Shown piece by piece: positions 9,253 through 21,410 of a stretch of 64,000 nucleotides of DNA. The position numbers were made by a program, and so were the translations under genes. The stretch comes from Margaritifera margaritifera (taxonomy: Eukaryota; Mollusca; Bivalvia; Unionida; Margaritiferidae): contig JAQPZY010001498.1 in NCBI GenBank assembly GCA_029931535.1, positions 1,624,001 to 1,688,000 on the forward strand, written 5' to 3'. Within the stretch, counting starts at the first letter, position 1. Each line of letters starts with the position of its first letter. Under the pieces are notes generated by a model that saw nothing but the letters and a program-made list of their open reading frames with translations, had not been told where the DNA came from and made no database searches.

Positions 9253-10400
9253 AAACGGCGTTGTGTATGATATTTCCGTGAATCTTTTTGTAATGCGCAA
9301 GTGCTTCGGTGAAATTACACCCAAAAAAATGTAATTAATATTAAAGCATTTATGACGGTTTCAGGAATGGGAAATAAGCCTTGTGGTTTGCAATATGAAA
9401 TTGGTCCACAGTAGAAAGATTTCATTTTAAGATCGAATCGGAGATTAGAAACTTTATGCTACGGTGTGAGGACACTGAAAAATGGAATATTAAGTCAATG
9501 TATAATCTTTTTCTTGCTGGTTAATAATGATATGTACTGCTTATGAATATGTTTCCTTTTATCATGGAATTTATTACAGGCATCGGTTGTTGTGTGCTGA
9601 AATTATCCAATCTTTATCTGGTCTTATAAGTTGTGCCTAATATTCAGTCCATATCCATGGGACGATAGTGTCCTGTGAATCTAATGAATAATTCAGACCA
9701 GCTACCAGTCCCGCTGGCTTAATGTTTTCTCTAGAATGAGTATATCTTCTCTGTTGACTTGTCACTAAATAGGAGTTACTTCCCTTCTCGTCTAAAATGT
9801 AGTCAATTGAAAAAAAATTTAAATGAAACGACTTTCATAACTATCTTATGTATAATTAAAGGCAGATATGCAAAGACAGATATACAGTGAACTTTGCATA
9901 ATTCGGCCATTCAAGGCAGATATGCAAGGACAGATTTATAGTGAAACTTACATAATTCGGCCAGAAAGTGGACCAAAATTGTAATGCCGAATAAGACAGA
10001 AAGATGGCAAACCCAAGAACAAATCCATTACAGTGAGACAGCGATAGGCCGTTTGTAGCGGCAATCGGCTGTGATCCGAAATACTTGTCATATCGTTTAT
10101 CCGAAGTTCGTTTCATCCGACGATTACTTTTTGGGAACTATTTGCATCAGATTAATAAGTCTTCAGTATTTTACCTGTAATGTACCTCTGACGTCAATCT
10201 AACAAGGTAAAAAGTATTCTACTACAGAATGTCATGTTCATGTATCACCCTTGTTCCTCATCACAGTTTACCAGTTGCATGCACTGGAATCAATACAATT
10301 CTTTTGTCTACTAACGGACATGTCACCTTTGTTTTCAAGTCGTGGATGGATCTAATTTATAATGATATTCATACATCACTATAATCACGTACTTATATGA
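9253..10400. other. Intergenic AT-rich stretch with one short tandem duplication
   Basis: Two direct copies of a ~56-bp unit (ggcagatatgcaa, agacagat, cataattcggcca) lie at about 9861-9962. A second perfect CRE word (TGACGTCA) occurs near 10190 with no gene beside it. Nothing else is supported. Confidence 0.4.
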
Positions 10401-10404
10401 ATGA

Positions 10405-11000
10405 CATCATTATCCCCACACTTTTCGAAGAAAAAGTGGGAATTATAAAATAATATCCAGCCGCGCGTGCGTATGTGTGTGCATTGCATAATGTCGCGCA
10501 ACTCCTCCTATACTGCTTAAGGCAGAGACATCAAACTTTAGGATATGGTTGAAGATGGTTTATAGATGTGCATAAAGAGTCCACAATTTAGATTCATCCC
10601 CTAGGGATGGTGATGGGGCATTTTTGTATATAATAAGTGGGGTGGGGTAGATATAAATGAGAAAAGCGGGGGATAATGTTTCTTTGCTGCAAACATTTTT
10701 AGTTTAAAATGCTTATTTTCGAAGACTAGGCCCCGTATTCAATAAATTGTTATCTCCGCGCTTTTTCTGAGCAAAAGATGGAACTATGTGCTCCTGTTCG
10801 TCTGTGCGTGCATGTGTGTGTGCGTGCGTTCGTATTATCGCACAATTCCTCCTACACTGTTGAACAAAAGAACTTAAAACCTTGGGATATGATTACTGTG
10901 ATCTATACATGTACACAACTGTTTTTATAATTTCGATACAGGCCCTGGGAATGGTGCTTGTGGGGTGGAAGAGGTTTTAAATAAACTTAAAATATCTCTC
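10405..11000 (+). repeat. Two adjacent copies of a hairpin-headed interspersed repeat
   Basis: Copy 1 starts at about 10405 with the hairpin TTATCCCCACACTTTTTCG-like arm folding on AAGAAAAAGTGGGAAT. Copy 2 starts near 10747 with a decayed hairpin (ttatctccgcgctttttctg). Both continue with a GT-rich tract (gcgtgtgtgcattcg-like), then actcctcctacactg, then a gatatgattac-like word. A third copy is at 20613-20790. The repeated order shows a dispersed family; the class is unknown. Confidence 0.5.
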
Positions 11001-11152
11001 AAAGAACGAGACTAAGATGTCTGAAGATGGATTCGTGTGATTCCTGACTCAAGTGTCAGCACATGTCAGATGGGGTGGGTGGGGTGAATGCAAGGCAATA
11101 CAGTTGTGACCCGTGGGGTCAATGCTTAGAAATCGTTGAAATCCCCTCGCAA

Positions 11153-11270
<118 letters not shown>

Positions 11271-12074
11271 TCTTTGTCTGGCAAGACAAACTTAGATATG
11301 CAACTATCATTGGTCCCTTAATCTATTCTTCTCCAAATAGACTTGACCCTAGGCCACATGTTTTGGGGGGTGGATGGCACGAAGCGGAGTAGGGAGGGGA
11401 TGTGTGTACAATGGAAAGTATGTGTATTTTAATTGAAGTTACACACTGTCAAAATATAATTTTAACTTGAGCATACGCGAAAAGTTTTCAAAATACGGGG
11501 ACTATTCTATGAGATATTGAATCAATTATTGAGCCTTCATGGGATCGAACGCGTGTTCACATAGGTTTAGCTGATCTTTTAAAGCTATTGTAGAACGTTT
11601 CAAAACTTTTAATGATCTTACATCAATCATATCGACGGTCTGAGCCTATCATATCTCTGAAAATGATTAATCATGAACAGCTAGTTTGTTCTTGTCTGTT
11701 ATGTCATGGAGTGTGGACATTGCTTCGAAAAAGAGCAAATGCTAACGGAAGTACTTGTATGTTACAAATGCTAACGGAAGTACTTGCATGTTACAACTGC
11801 TAACGGAAGTACTTGTATGTTACAAATGCTGACGGAAGTACTTGTATGTTACAAATGTAGATGAATCGTACAGTAAAAGGTCTAGATGGATACCCTGATA
11901 ATAAAAATTCAGCCAACCTCGAAAATAAGCCGTTGTTGAAAATAAACCGTCAAATTCCAACGTCAATATGCACACAAAAGAAAGGCAGCCCCCCCCCAAT
12001 ACATAATATCTTGTATGTATATGAGTTACCTGATACGTGGAAAGAGAAACTTATTTATGTTCTATCGTGTAATG
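11271..12074. repeat. 29-bp tandem repeat (four copies) in otherwise plain sequence
   Basis: At 11737-11857 the unit gctaacggaagtacttgtat plus gttacaaat is repeated four times with few differences. The rest of this stretch shows no gene; a 77-codon plus frame at 11861-12094 has no recognisable motif. Confidence 0.6.
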
Positions 12075-13310
12075 AGGCGGGGATTAAAAATTGACTAAAG
12101 ACGTAACCAATAATTCCTTCAGACAGCTTTGATTGAAAATAGTGTGATAAATACGAGAAACTCATAAAATGTGTAAAGGACAGTATTCAGTAAAAGGGTA
12201 TTTCAAACGACTACTTCAGAACAGGTCTTTAAAGCAAAAAAACATGGTATGCTAAATTTACAAGCATCAAAAATATCTCTAAAGCATAAAGCACTGAATT
12301 CTAATTTTACATACAAATAATAATGGACATGGTTACAACATGATATGATGAGCTTTATATTTCCACTACGCAGGTGGGGGTCACTCAGGTGGGGTGATGC
12401 CAGATTACCTGAATTCTTTTTCCCACTACCCAGGTGTAGAATATATGGTTAACACGTACACATTAATACAAATAATTAAAGAACAAAAACGTATTACAAG
12501 TTTTCTGTTCAGATTAAGTTATATATATGTACGCATGTATGTATGTAAGTGAACAGTAGTTTCATCTAGAAGGTTTTTAGAATGTTTAGTTGGTAATGTT
12601 ATAAAATAATTATTAACTTAGTAGTTGAAGGAAGCAAAGGTAGGGTGAATAAATGTGAGACAACTTAACATCATTAAAAAGATTTTTAGTGTCAACTGTA
12701 TACTTCTAACATAGTGCCCGTGTAAGCCTGATACTAGGGCACTAACGATAGTGTTTAGACTTCTTAACAGAGTTTAGATAAAATTCGATTCGTCAGCTTA
12801 ATTAACACATTACACAACATACAACAGTATACAGCCTTTACCATCAGAGAACAAAGGACAATTATCAAGGTGTAATTGTCCGTTTAATAACGCAAAAGGA
12901 CCGCTCGTTACGAGACAGTGATTATGCATAACATCTGTGTTGTTACCGTGTCTGCCCTTCCAAAAGTGTAACAAAAATTGAGTAGAGTCATTACACACAA
13001 TAAATACCGCTTCATTTTACATCATTACACCAGGATTAAAGGCTGACTAAAGATGTAACCCATAATTCCTTCAGATAGCTTTGACCGAAAGAAGTGGATA
13101 AATACGAGAAACTAGTCTATTGTGTTGAGGTCATTAAAAAAGAGGCTTATTTCAAGGGCAATTCAAGGGCAATTCAAATGGCTATTTCAAATGGCTAATT
13201 CAAAAAGGTATCTAAAGCAAAAAAAGCATTATTTTCTCAACTTCACAAGCAACTAATATTGCACATGATGACAAATGGTAAGATGAGATTCCTATTCTCA
13301 CTACGGAAAC
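12075..13310. repeat. Direct duplication of a ~240-bp segment, ~950 bp apart
   Basis: Sequence at about 12075-12365 (tgactaaagacgtaaccaat, then aattccttcagacagctttg, aaatacgagaaact, tatttcaaacg, tctaaagc) reappears at about 13030-13305 (tgactaaagatgtaacccat, aattccttcagatagctttg, aaatacgagaaact). The second copy has an extra internal duplication of caagggcaatt and caaatggct words. The spacing DNA holds no supported gene. The second copy directly precedes the exon candidate at 13318. Confidence 0.55.
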
Positions 13311-13317
13311 GGGGAAC

Positions 13318-13574
13318 AATTGACCAGACGCAAAACGAAAGATAACTTCGCCCACCAATCACGTCGTCCCGCTCAGTTCAAACCGCTGACAAGCTACTCG
13401 ACAAACATTGCGACACAATCTGGACTAAACGACGCACGTCCCAATGATTTATCTGAGAATTTTCTACCTTACAAAGAAACCCCTCCCCAACGTCAGAAAG
13501 CACGAGGTTTTAGAAAAGGTTTATATGTAAAGTCTGTGAAATTTCTGAAGTTGGAGATAATAAGGTCGACATAA
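13318..13574 (+). CDS. Candidate coding exon, unrecognised hydrophilic protein
   Basis: A GC-richer patch in AT-rich surroundings is open for 84 codons on the plus strand and reads RRKTKDNFAHQSRRPAQFKP, then ATQSGLNDARPNDLSENFLP and YKETPPQRQKARGFRKG. The composition (Arg, Gln, Asn, Ser, Pro; no hydrophobic core) looks like a disordered segment and codon use looks natural. A possible donor is aaaag|gtttat near 13519, and the upstream acceptor is weak (gaccag at 13327). No homologue is recognised. It may be an exon of an unrecognised gene or a gene fragment. Confidence 0.3.
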
Positions 13575-13753
13575 CTGCCAGAATATTATGTAATCATTGT
13601 AAGTCCTAGGAACCGCACAGAGTACATATGACCATGTAAGCATCGAGGACAAAAATCCAAGAAGCTTATTGTATATGTGTCTATCTTTAATTCTAAAAAT
13701 ATATTGAAGCCTGGGATTAGATATGTGGGATTAAATTTGAAGAGATCCCACCC

Positions 13754-13793
<40 letters not shown>

Positions 13794-14963
13794 GGTTTTG
13801 GTGCCATATTATTGATAAATTCAGTGTGCATGTTTACGTATACTTAGATTTACTGTCTGATATTGATGTTGTCAATACTTTGTTTGGAATGATGACCCGT
13901 GATTTGACATATCTAATTAGTAATGATCAAAGTATGTATGTCCCTCTCTTGTGAATCACAGTTGTTACTTCCAGGTGGAAAAGGTATATAATAAAACATT
14001 TGACTGTGCACTAGTCTGACATCTAATGTGTCTTGTTACTCCATTTTTTTCTTATAATGTATGCACTGAATTTACTTATGTCAGATTGTGTACTTGTATC
14101 TTATAGCTCGTGTTACATCCTCAAGGTGTAGAATAATGAAGTGACCATTTATAATTTCGAAACGGTATACATTTTCTCCTTTATATCCATGTTCGATGTG
14201 CAGCGTACATTGAACTTTGTTGACAAGGGTATTTTGTATTTGATATTTGATTTTTTTTCTTCTCAAATTACTGCTAAGTTTTCGGGTGTTCATTCGTTAT
14301 GTATTTTGTATGAGTGATTGTATTCTTCGCATAAAATAAATATATCAATCAATGAACCAATCAATCTGTCAACCAATCAACTAATTAATCAATCAATCAA
14401 TCAATCTCTCGCTCTGTCTCATGATTGTTGGAATTAATTGTCTTGGAAATCTCAGTTTGCACTGCATTTATTTATCGATTAATTGATTCAGTATTTCATA
14501 TTTATTTATTTATTTATTTATTTTTAGTATTATTGACCTATTAATTTTGAAGCATAAAGTGTACTAAACATTTGAATATCCACTTATGTATTGTTTAAAG
14601 CTACGTGTGATGTACTCGGCACTTGACTTTTTATGTACTGGTTTGTCACTTTGTTGTTAAACACCAAACAACCTAATGGGTAAAAGTATCGCTAATAATT
14701 AAGTCAAAATGCATGTTTAAATAGTCATTGAAGTACATATCTGTGTCTTGTTTTGAATTGACTATTTGCACATACAAACAAATGGTAATTTCCATTTAAT
14801 AGTTTAACATTCAGATGATGATGGACACAAATGCAAGCTTTGATTCACATCAGGATTTTTGCAAACTTAGACGAGTTATGGGGAAAGGAATACATTCCAC
14901 GCCAGCAATAAGTTGGTCTATGTATCTATTGCCCCCAGTTGTAAAGGCTCCAGGCAGACCTTG
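13575..14963. other. Plain intergenic sequence with microsatellites and a possible LINE-type tail
   Basis: It contains a (CT)n tract at about 13759-13790 and a degenerate (CAAT)n run at about 14337-14403 directly after ataaaataaatatat. A simple repeat right after a poly(A)-signal-like word is common at the 3' ends of non-LTR retrotransposons, but no reverse transcriptase frame is seen upstream. (TTTA)n occurs at 14500-14525. Confidence 0.4.
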
Positions 14964-15799
14964 TGTTACGACTCTATGGTCTAGAAAAATGTAACAGAAA
15001 GAAAGTGAAACCAACAATTCAAGTAAAAATCAACAAGCAATTTATTTCTAGATAATAAAAATGAAAAATCAAAAAGACACTTACAATAATGTGTATTAAA
15101 ATCCAAATAATCCAATAAGAATTAGTGTTCTAATCACAAGTCCTAAATATAGAATGTTCCGAATTCACGGCTGTATCCTTGAATGTTGTGATGTGCCAAT
15201 GGTCTTTAAAGTCCTGATGTACTAGTAGTCTTTAATGTGCTGATGTCAAAATGAAGTACTCCAAAATATCTCTGAATAAGTTCACATAAATTCCAAAATC
15301 ATCAATTAAAAATCCAAAATCCAAAAGTATATGAGCACTGTTACAATCCAATGAATATTTAAATAATTCCTCTCTTAGAATTTGGAATGACTTTCCACAA
15401 CTGTAATAGCTCTTTACAAGACTGATAGTAATGTCGAAACTGAAAAACTCTCCACTAAACATGGTATATATAAAGATTGGTCACATGACAGAATGTTCTA
15501 GAATATGTGTCATCTTAATGAAATTTTACTTGTATGGACATGACTTTTTACACACAACTCTAAGGATTTTCCAGTTTTATCTGTAAACAAAATCAACCTT
15601 GACCTCAAATTTGGTAAACATTTTGTTTATCAAAACTATCCTTTAGCTCAAATCTGAAGTAAACAACCTAACTCAAGGACACTAGTTAAACATGTTTTTT
15701 TCTCATAAACAACATTAAGATTTAAGCAAATATTAAAGTCAAGAAACATTAATAATTTTCTAAAATATCTATAATATTATATAAACATCATACATAACA
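14964..15799. mobile_element. Probable solo LTR
   Basis: The segment begins TGTTACG and ends CATAACA, so it has TG...CA ends with a 5-bp terminal inverted repeat (TGTTA/TAACA). It is flanked on both sides by the 4-bp direct repeat CTTG (14960-14963 and 15800-15803). Inside are a TATA-like tatatataaag near 15464 and an AATAAA on the minus strand near 15041. The length (836 bp) suits an LTR and no gag/pol frame is present. Orientation and family cannot be settled. Confidence 0.5.
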
Positions 15800-15888
15800 C
15801 TTGTCACAAGTTAAATGTGGTTTATGCGGAAAGAAACCAAATAAATCCACCATTGTTAGCATATAGCTTCTAACGATTGTCACAGGAA

Positions 15889-15913
15889 ATGGCGGACGAA
15901 GAGACGGCTGGAG
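15889..15913 (+). CDS. Candidate short first coding exon (MADEETAG)
   Basis: An ATG with a strong start context (ggaaATGGCGG) gives MADEETAG and meets a near-ideal donor (gag|gtgggt) at 15914. The patch is CpG- and GC-rich against its neighbours, as expected at a promoter-proximal first exon. The frame also stays open past the donor to 16068 (SLKPLVIGQARLAVYVCG), so splicing is not proven. No downstream exon is identified. Confidence 0.25.
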
Positions 15914-16384
15914 GTGGGTCGCTTAAACCTTTGGTGATTGGTCAAGCACGACTGGCAGTTTATGTCTGCGGGGAGACTACGTACATATTATGGTCATCAT
16001 CTAAAGATATACATATTGACAAATGTTTGTCTTCCATGATTTTTGTACAAGTTAATTGCCCTTTTTGACTTACAGCTGGATGCAACGATTGCAAAATTTT
16101 GTGAATTCTACTACTCTTGCAGTTTTTAGTTGATTGCTAAGAAACTTACTACATATTATAGTCACCAATTGATGATATACATATTGACAAATCGTTGGAC
16201 CCACACTATTTCCAGAAGAGTTATCTGCTTGTTTTACTATAGATTCATCTCAGTCATGGGATGCTGGAGAGGCGGGGGTATATTTATGTCAGCAAAGTGC
16301 TCACCATTCCTCTATTTTTGTTGTTGTTGTTTTTTTTATTTTTATTTTTTAACTGAGCACCAATTAATATGAGGTGACGAACTT
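15914..16384. other. No supported gene
   Basis: Plain AT-rich sequence with two related words (acatattatggtcatcatct and acatattatagtcaccaatt, near 15982 and 16150) that suggest an old ~165-bp tandem duplication. A T-rich tract follows at about 16315-16350. Confidence 0.4.
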
Positions 16385-17003
16385 AAAATACAAAATATAT
16401 ATACATAGATCAAAAGTACAGAGAGAAAGTACTTATAATATATACATGAATCAAAAGTATAGAGAGAAAGTACTTATAATGTAACAATTAATCAAAAGTA
16501 TAGTGAGAAAGTACTTATAATATCTACATGAATCAAAAGTATAGAGAGAAAGTACTTATAATATAACCATGAATCAAAAGTATAGAGAGAAAGTACTTAT
16601 AATATAACCATGAATCAAAAGTATAGTGAGAAAGTACTTATAATATAACAATTAATCAAAAGTATAGAGAGAAAGTACTTATAATATAACCATGAATCAA
16701 AAGTATAGAGAGAAAGTACTTATAATATAACAATTAATCAAAAGTATAGAGAGAAAGTACTTATAATATAACCATGAATCAAAAGTATAGAGAGAAAGTA
16801 CTTATAATATAACCATGAATCAAAACTATAGAGAGAAAGTACTTATAATATCTACATGAATCAAAAGTATAGTGAGAAAGTACTTATAATATAACAATTA
16901 ATCAAAAGTATAGAGAGAAAGTACTTATAATATAACCATGAATCAAAAGCATACTTATAATATAACCATGAATCAAACGTATAGAGAGAAAGTACTTATA
17001 AGT
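16385..17003. repeat. 41-bp satellite array, about 14-15 copies
   Basis: The unit is close to atgaatcaaaagtatagaga then gaaagtacttataatataacc, with variants in the linker (aaccatgaatc, aacaattaatc, tctacatgaatc). These variants alternate in blocks, which implies segmental amplification of higher-order units. One shortened unit sits near 16948. No coding capacity. Confidence 0.9.
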
Positions 17004-17073
17004 TTGATCAGACAATTGGCCACCGGCCAATATCATGCAACCAAAGAAAATTAAGCAGGCATTTTTCTTAAGA

Positions 17074-17292
17074 TGCCGTAATACTCGTTATAAGTCGAGT
17101 CAAACTGCAAACAACATAAACCATAATCTGCCGTCGCATAACGTTCTGGAAGATCTGGGTCTATTTTGTTTGTTTTACTGATTACTCCTAACAAACTGGA
17201 TAGACCCTGATATGCAGGCGCATTATGCGATGTCAGATCTGGGTCTGTGAAGTTTGCATTTGGACTCGACTTATAAGCGAGTACAAACGGTA
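17074..17292. mobile_element. MITE with ~38-bp terminal inverted repeats
   Basis: The left end (gccgtaatactcgttataag, then tcgagtcaaactgcaaac) matches the reverse complement of the right end (gtttgcatttggactcgact, then tataagcgagtacaaacgg). The interior holds a second palindrome built around agatctgggtct and a mirrored agacccaga-type word. No transposase. Its ends resemble those of the 57328-58065 element, so both are probably one family. Confidence 0.75.
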
Positions 17293-18366
17293 CTTTTGAA
17301 AATAAACTGAAACTATGTCACTGTCGGGTGGATCAGATAGTATCTGATATCCACCTTCAAAAGTAAGGTAGCCTAAGAAACATAGCAGTCACTTCTCTTG
17401 AGATACTATTAAAAAAAAAAAAAAAAATGCAGATATCGATAATTCGGGTAGATCAGACATAATCCACCTTCAAAAATTCGACGTAAATGGCCGAATGGCC
17501 GAACACGTCGTTAATCCAACGAACTAACGAACCTTCAAAAATAATGTATCTTGAGATAATATTGAAACAAAATCTGCAGATATCGATAATTCGGTTAAAT
17601 CAGTCATAATCTGGCATCCGTTCTCAAATATCTTTTAGCCCGAAAAGAGCAAATACTATATTAACTGTACTTATAATGCAAGCAAACATATTTATGTTGT
17701 AATGATCTGGTGACACAAAGATACGCATGACCAACTCATACTGAAAGAAACAGTGACCAGCTGTACAATAATGATTACGTATATATATGAAGAACACACA
17801 AGATAAGGAAAGTATGCAAAATACGAACACTGATTTCACTGTATTAAAATGTACATACAAAATAAAGAACCGCAAAATTACTGTACATGTAAAACAGAGA
17901 AGAAAATACGTGAAAAGGAGTGTGAAACATTTAAAAAAGGAATCACTCCATGCAACCCTTTACAAATATTTTAAACAATTATTTCAAACTCTTGATTGTT
18001 TTGGTAGATAAGTCATTAATCTGTCATCTACCTTTAAATATCATATTGTATAGGAAAGAAGGTATACACAATCCTAAAGATTATATTGAAAATAAACATA
18101 ATATGTGAATAATGTAGGTACATCAGACGTTATAATGATATTAAACATCCAGTATCATTTAGTCTGGGAAAGATAGCAAACACTACCTAAATTTTAACTG
18201 AAATGAAAGCGGGCGTGAAGCTTTATTTACTTGTAATGCAGATGCAGACATAAACATAATTCTTGCTGCATCTAAAATTATACAGTTGCCAATTAAACAA
18301 TTTTTATACTAAAGATATACTTGAAGAACAGACTTAATGTATCTTCTGATTATACCAAGTGCGGCC
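17293..18366. repeat. Diverged duplications around 'gcagatatcgataattcgg'; otherwise plain
   Basis: Copies of a ~150-bp segment occur at about 17395-17500 and 17545-17620 (cttgagata, ttgagataat-like, gcagatatcgataattcgg, then tcagacataatccacc or tcagtcataatctgg), with a weaker related part near 17325-17360. The remainder (17640-18366) shows no gene. Confidence 0.45.
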
Positions 18367-18966
18367 AACATACACTATACCAATAGTAAACATACACTAT
18401 ATCTTTAGTAAACATACGCTACTCCTATAGTAAGCATACACTATACTTATAGTAAACCTACACTATACCTATGGTAAATATACACTATACCTATAGTAAA
18501 TATACACTATACCTTTAGTAAACATACACTATACCTATGGTAAACATACACTATACCTATAGTAAACATACACTATACCTTTAGTAAACATACACTATAC
18601 TTATAGTAAACATACACTATACCTATGGTAAATATACACCATACCTATAGTAAACATACACTACACCTATAGTAAACATACACTACACATATAGTAAACA
18701 TACACTACACCTATAGTAAACATACAATATACCTATGGTAAACATACAATATACCTATGGTAAACATACACTATACCTATAGTAAATATATACTATACCT
18801 ATGGTAAACAGACACTATACCTATGGTAAACATACACTATACCTATAGTAAACATACACTATACCTATGGTAAACATACACTATAACTATAGTAAACATA
18901 CACCATACCTATGGTAAACATACACTATACCTATAGTAAACATACACTATACCTATACTAAACAGA
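18367..18966. repeat. 22-bp satellite array, about 27 copies
   Basis: The unit is catacactatacctatagtaa plus a. Common variants are cctatgg, cctttag and cttatag. The array is uninterrupted and nearly constant in period. No coding capacity. Confidence 0.95.
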
Positions 18967-19829
18967 TTGAAGAAAGCTAATATGACCGAATAGAACGCAT
19001 AATATATGCACAAAATGATCTTTTCTTTTAAATTTTATTTACTGAATATGCATCCAAATGTGTGTTGCGACTCGCACGCTTGAAAAAGAAAAGGAGCGGC
19101 GCGAGTTATTAAACAGGTGCAAGTTATTAAACACTGACCAGCCAAGTAACTCGTAGTAAGAAACCAAGTGACTCAAAACTAAAGGAATGGACCTTTTTTT
19201 TAAAAATTAAATTTTTTATTTTTTTAATACAGAATTTAGTTAATATATGTAAATCAATTGGTCACTTAATTATGTAGATCATAAAAAGTGTTCAAGCTAG
19301 GCAAGTAGAGAAGGGCTTGGCGCCCAGATCAAAACTTTGCGAGCTCCGCTCCTATTTCTGGCCTTTGAGTCGCTCCCGCCCCTATTTCATTTGTCAAAAC
19401 TTCCCACTCCGTCCATTCTTTGGTACGGTGCCCTTATGGATCGGCATGTTGTATCTGATCTGTGTCACTCAAAGAGCGCACTCTGGAATCGACTTTTAAT
19501 ATGTGCCAATATGACCCGCAAAAATTTTCTGACACCAAAATATCGACAAAAAGAAGCGTATGCAGACGAAAGATGACTTCATTTTTCGAGACTGGAATAA
19601 AGTGACTGTTCTGTTTAAGGTTTGATAAGTCATTCGATAACAAGTAGCAAAAGGTAGGTATGTCCAACATAAAGCTTATGTTAAATAGTTGCCCCTGTAT
19701 CCTCTTCTACTCTTTGCTTTACATTAAAAGTATACAAATCGCACACATTACCATAATAGAACTATTCATACAGATACAATATTTCCGCATTTTTAAAATA
19801 AAAATTCGTAGTGTAGATACCCAGTAATA
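18967..19829. other. No supported gene; one GC-richer patch
   Basis: Between about 19310 and 19580 base composition rises and two plus-strand frames overlap (60 and 79 codons, the second with SKLPTPSILWYGALMDRHVV). I recognise neither and see no splice sites. A diverged retroelement fragment is possible. Confidence 0.35.
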
Positions 19830-20560
19830 CCATTCAAAAAAGGGCACATTTATGAAACATCAATATTTATTGCTTTTTTAGGAGAAATAAAGCCCATCAG
19901 ATATCAACCTTGTATTATCCCCTTTTTTAAAAACAATATTTATTTATTGAAGTTTCCAGTAACAATAAGTCCAACAGATAACAAAAAGGATAAGACAGAT
20001 AGTTTTGAGCTCCCAAAAAGTGTTTCTTGACTTTTTTAAACAAAGGGCAATTGTATGAAAATCCACACTTGATTTTTTAAAAATTTTTACACATACGTAC
20101 TCCAGTAGCGGATAGGCACATAGGACATATGTATGAAAATCCACGTTGGATTTGTTTTTAATTGTAGTGCACAGGCGCAAAGGGCACTTGATTTTGAGCA
20201 AGTGTTTGAAAGTCCACAACAAAAACAAGACGCTTGTCAGTGGATTGTTTTTATACATACACACTAGTAGTGGACAGGCTCAAAGGACATTATGTATGGT
20301 GTGGTTTTGGTGTTTTATGGCACAGCAACACAAGTAGGGTACTTTTCATGTCTAGTAACACAAGTAGCCTTGTCCAAGGACACACGTCAGTAGCCGACTC
20401 GGGCTATTCCAGTGGTAGGATTCGAACCCGCACCCTTTCGGTGCAAGTTCGATACGATGACCACTGAGCCACCGCGGCTACCCAAAGAATATTTGGGCAT
20501 ACGAGTATGTGTGAAAGCCCACAACAGAAATAGCACATATCTTTAAAAGGGAAAATTCCC
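19830..20560. repeat. Degenerate ~105-bp tandem array
   Basis: Repeated words (gtatgaaaatccaca, tttgaaagtccacaac, gtagcggataggc, gtagtggacaggctcaaagg, aagggcac) recur roughly every 100-110 bp. A tRNA-type SINE head interrupts the right part. The 106-codon minus frame across 19944-20264 is the repeat read as protein. Confidence 0.55.
20330..20483 (-). mobile_element. tRNA-derived SINE (Pol III A and B boxes)
   Basis: On the minus strand a good A box (TGGCTCAGTGG, 20471-20461) is followed 32 bp later by a perfect B box (GGTTCGAATCC, 20428-20418). The T-arm is mispaired and no usable anticodon stem forms, so this is not a functional tRNA. Sequence after the B box runs on without a 3' acceptor, as in a SINE head. 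Expected to be transcribed by Pol III if active. Confidence 0.6.
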
Positions 20561-20612
20561 TCGGATCAAAAGGGCAAATGTGTCAAAATTCGACTGGAAA
20601 CCGAATTTTAAC

Positions 20613-20790
20613 ATAATTATCCCCGCGCTTAAACCGAAGCGTGGGGATATTGTTATACAGTCCGTCAGTACGAACGTGTGTATGTACGAACGAGTGTAAT
20701 GTGATTGAATTTTTCCTCCATCGTTAGAAACACATGAAACTTGGAGCATTGATTATGCTATTGTAGTAGATTGTGCCAACACTTTCTGAA
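20613..20790 (+). repeat. Third copy of the hairpin-headed repeat
   Basis: It starts with a hairpin (ATCCCCGCGCTT ... AAGCGTGGGGAT), then a GT-rich tract (cgaacgtgtgtatgtacg), then a cctccatcgttagaaac word in the place of actcctcctacactg of the copies at 10405 and 10747. It is followed by a poly(G) run near 20808. Confidence 0.5.
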
Positions 20791-20899
20791 TTGTTATTGT
20801 GCCGAGCGGGGGGGGGGGGGGGGATGTTGGCGTGATTTTATTTAAATTGCAATAATACCTGAGTTGTATTTCTCACGAATCATAGATTCAATATATGTG

Positions 20900-21410
20900 A
20901 TCTGGAATCAATGGGTAATGCATAGGGATCTTTCCTTTCCCACAAGAACTTAGCCAGTGGGCAGTGGGTCATAACATATAAACTACTAGTATTGAAAGTT
21001 CTACTCTATAACAATATATGCACTTACTGGACATGAAAAGGCAAATTGATATATGCAACTGACCATGACCCAAGGTTCATCTCAACCCACTGGGACGTAT
21101 ACCCTGTATTATAATTTTGGAAACTATTGCGATCCCTACACTATAACCATATACACGTTTACTAGGCATGAAAAGACAAAGGTGTGCATGCAACGAACAT
21201 TTACCCTGGGGTTCATCCCTACCCCCTGGAACTTAGCCTCTGGTTATTGCTTGGAAACTATTGAGATCCCCACTCTGTAACCATATATACATGTACTAGG
21301 CATGAAAAGACAAATTTATACATGCAACTGACATTGACCCTGGAGTCCATCCCAACCCCCATGGACTTAGCCCCTGAGCCATAACTTGGAAATTATTGAG
21401 ATCTACCTGG
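20900..21410. repeat. ~130-bp tandem repeat, about 3.5 copies
   Basis: Each unit contains ggcatgaaaagacaaa, catgcaactgac, ccctgg-gttcatccc, aacttagcc, cttggaaactattgagatcc and ctctgtaaccatat. Differences between units are around 15-20 percent by eye. The 75-codon frame at 21053 is this repeat. Confidence 0.7.

Noticed and set aside
16385..18966. Possible CRISPR-like regular repeats
   Set aside because: Repeats are head-to-tail with no unique spacers, and the host is eukaryotic.
20390..20483. Functional tRNA gene
   Set aside because: A and B boxes are good, but the T-arm is mispaired and acceptor and anticodon stems do not form; a SINE head explains it.
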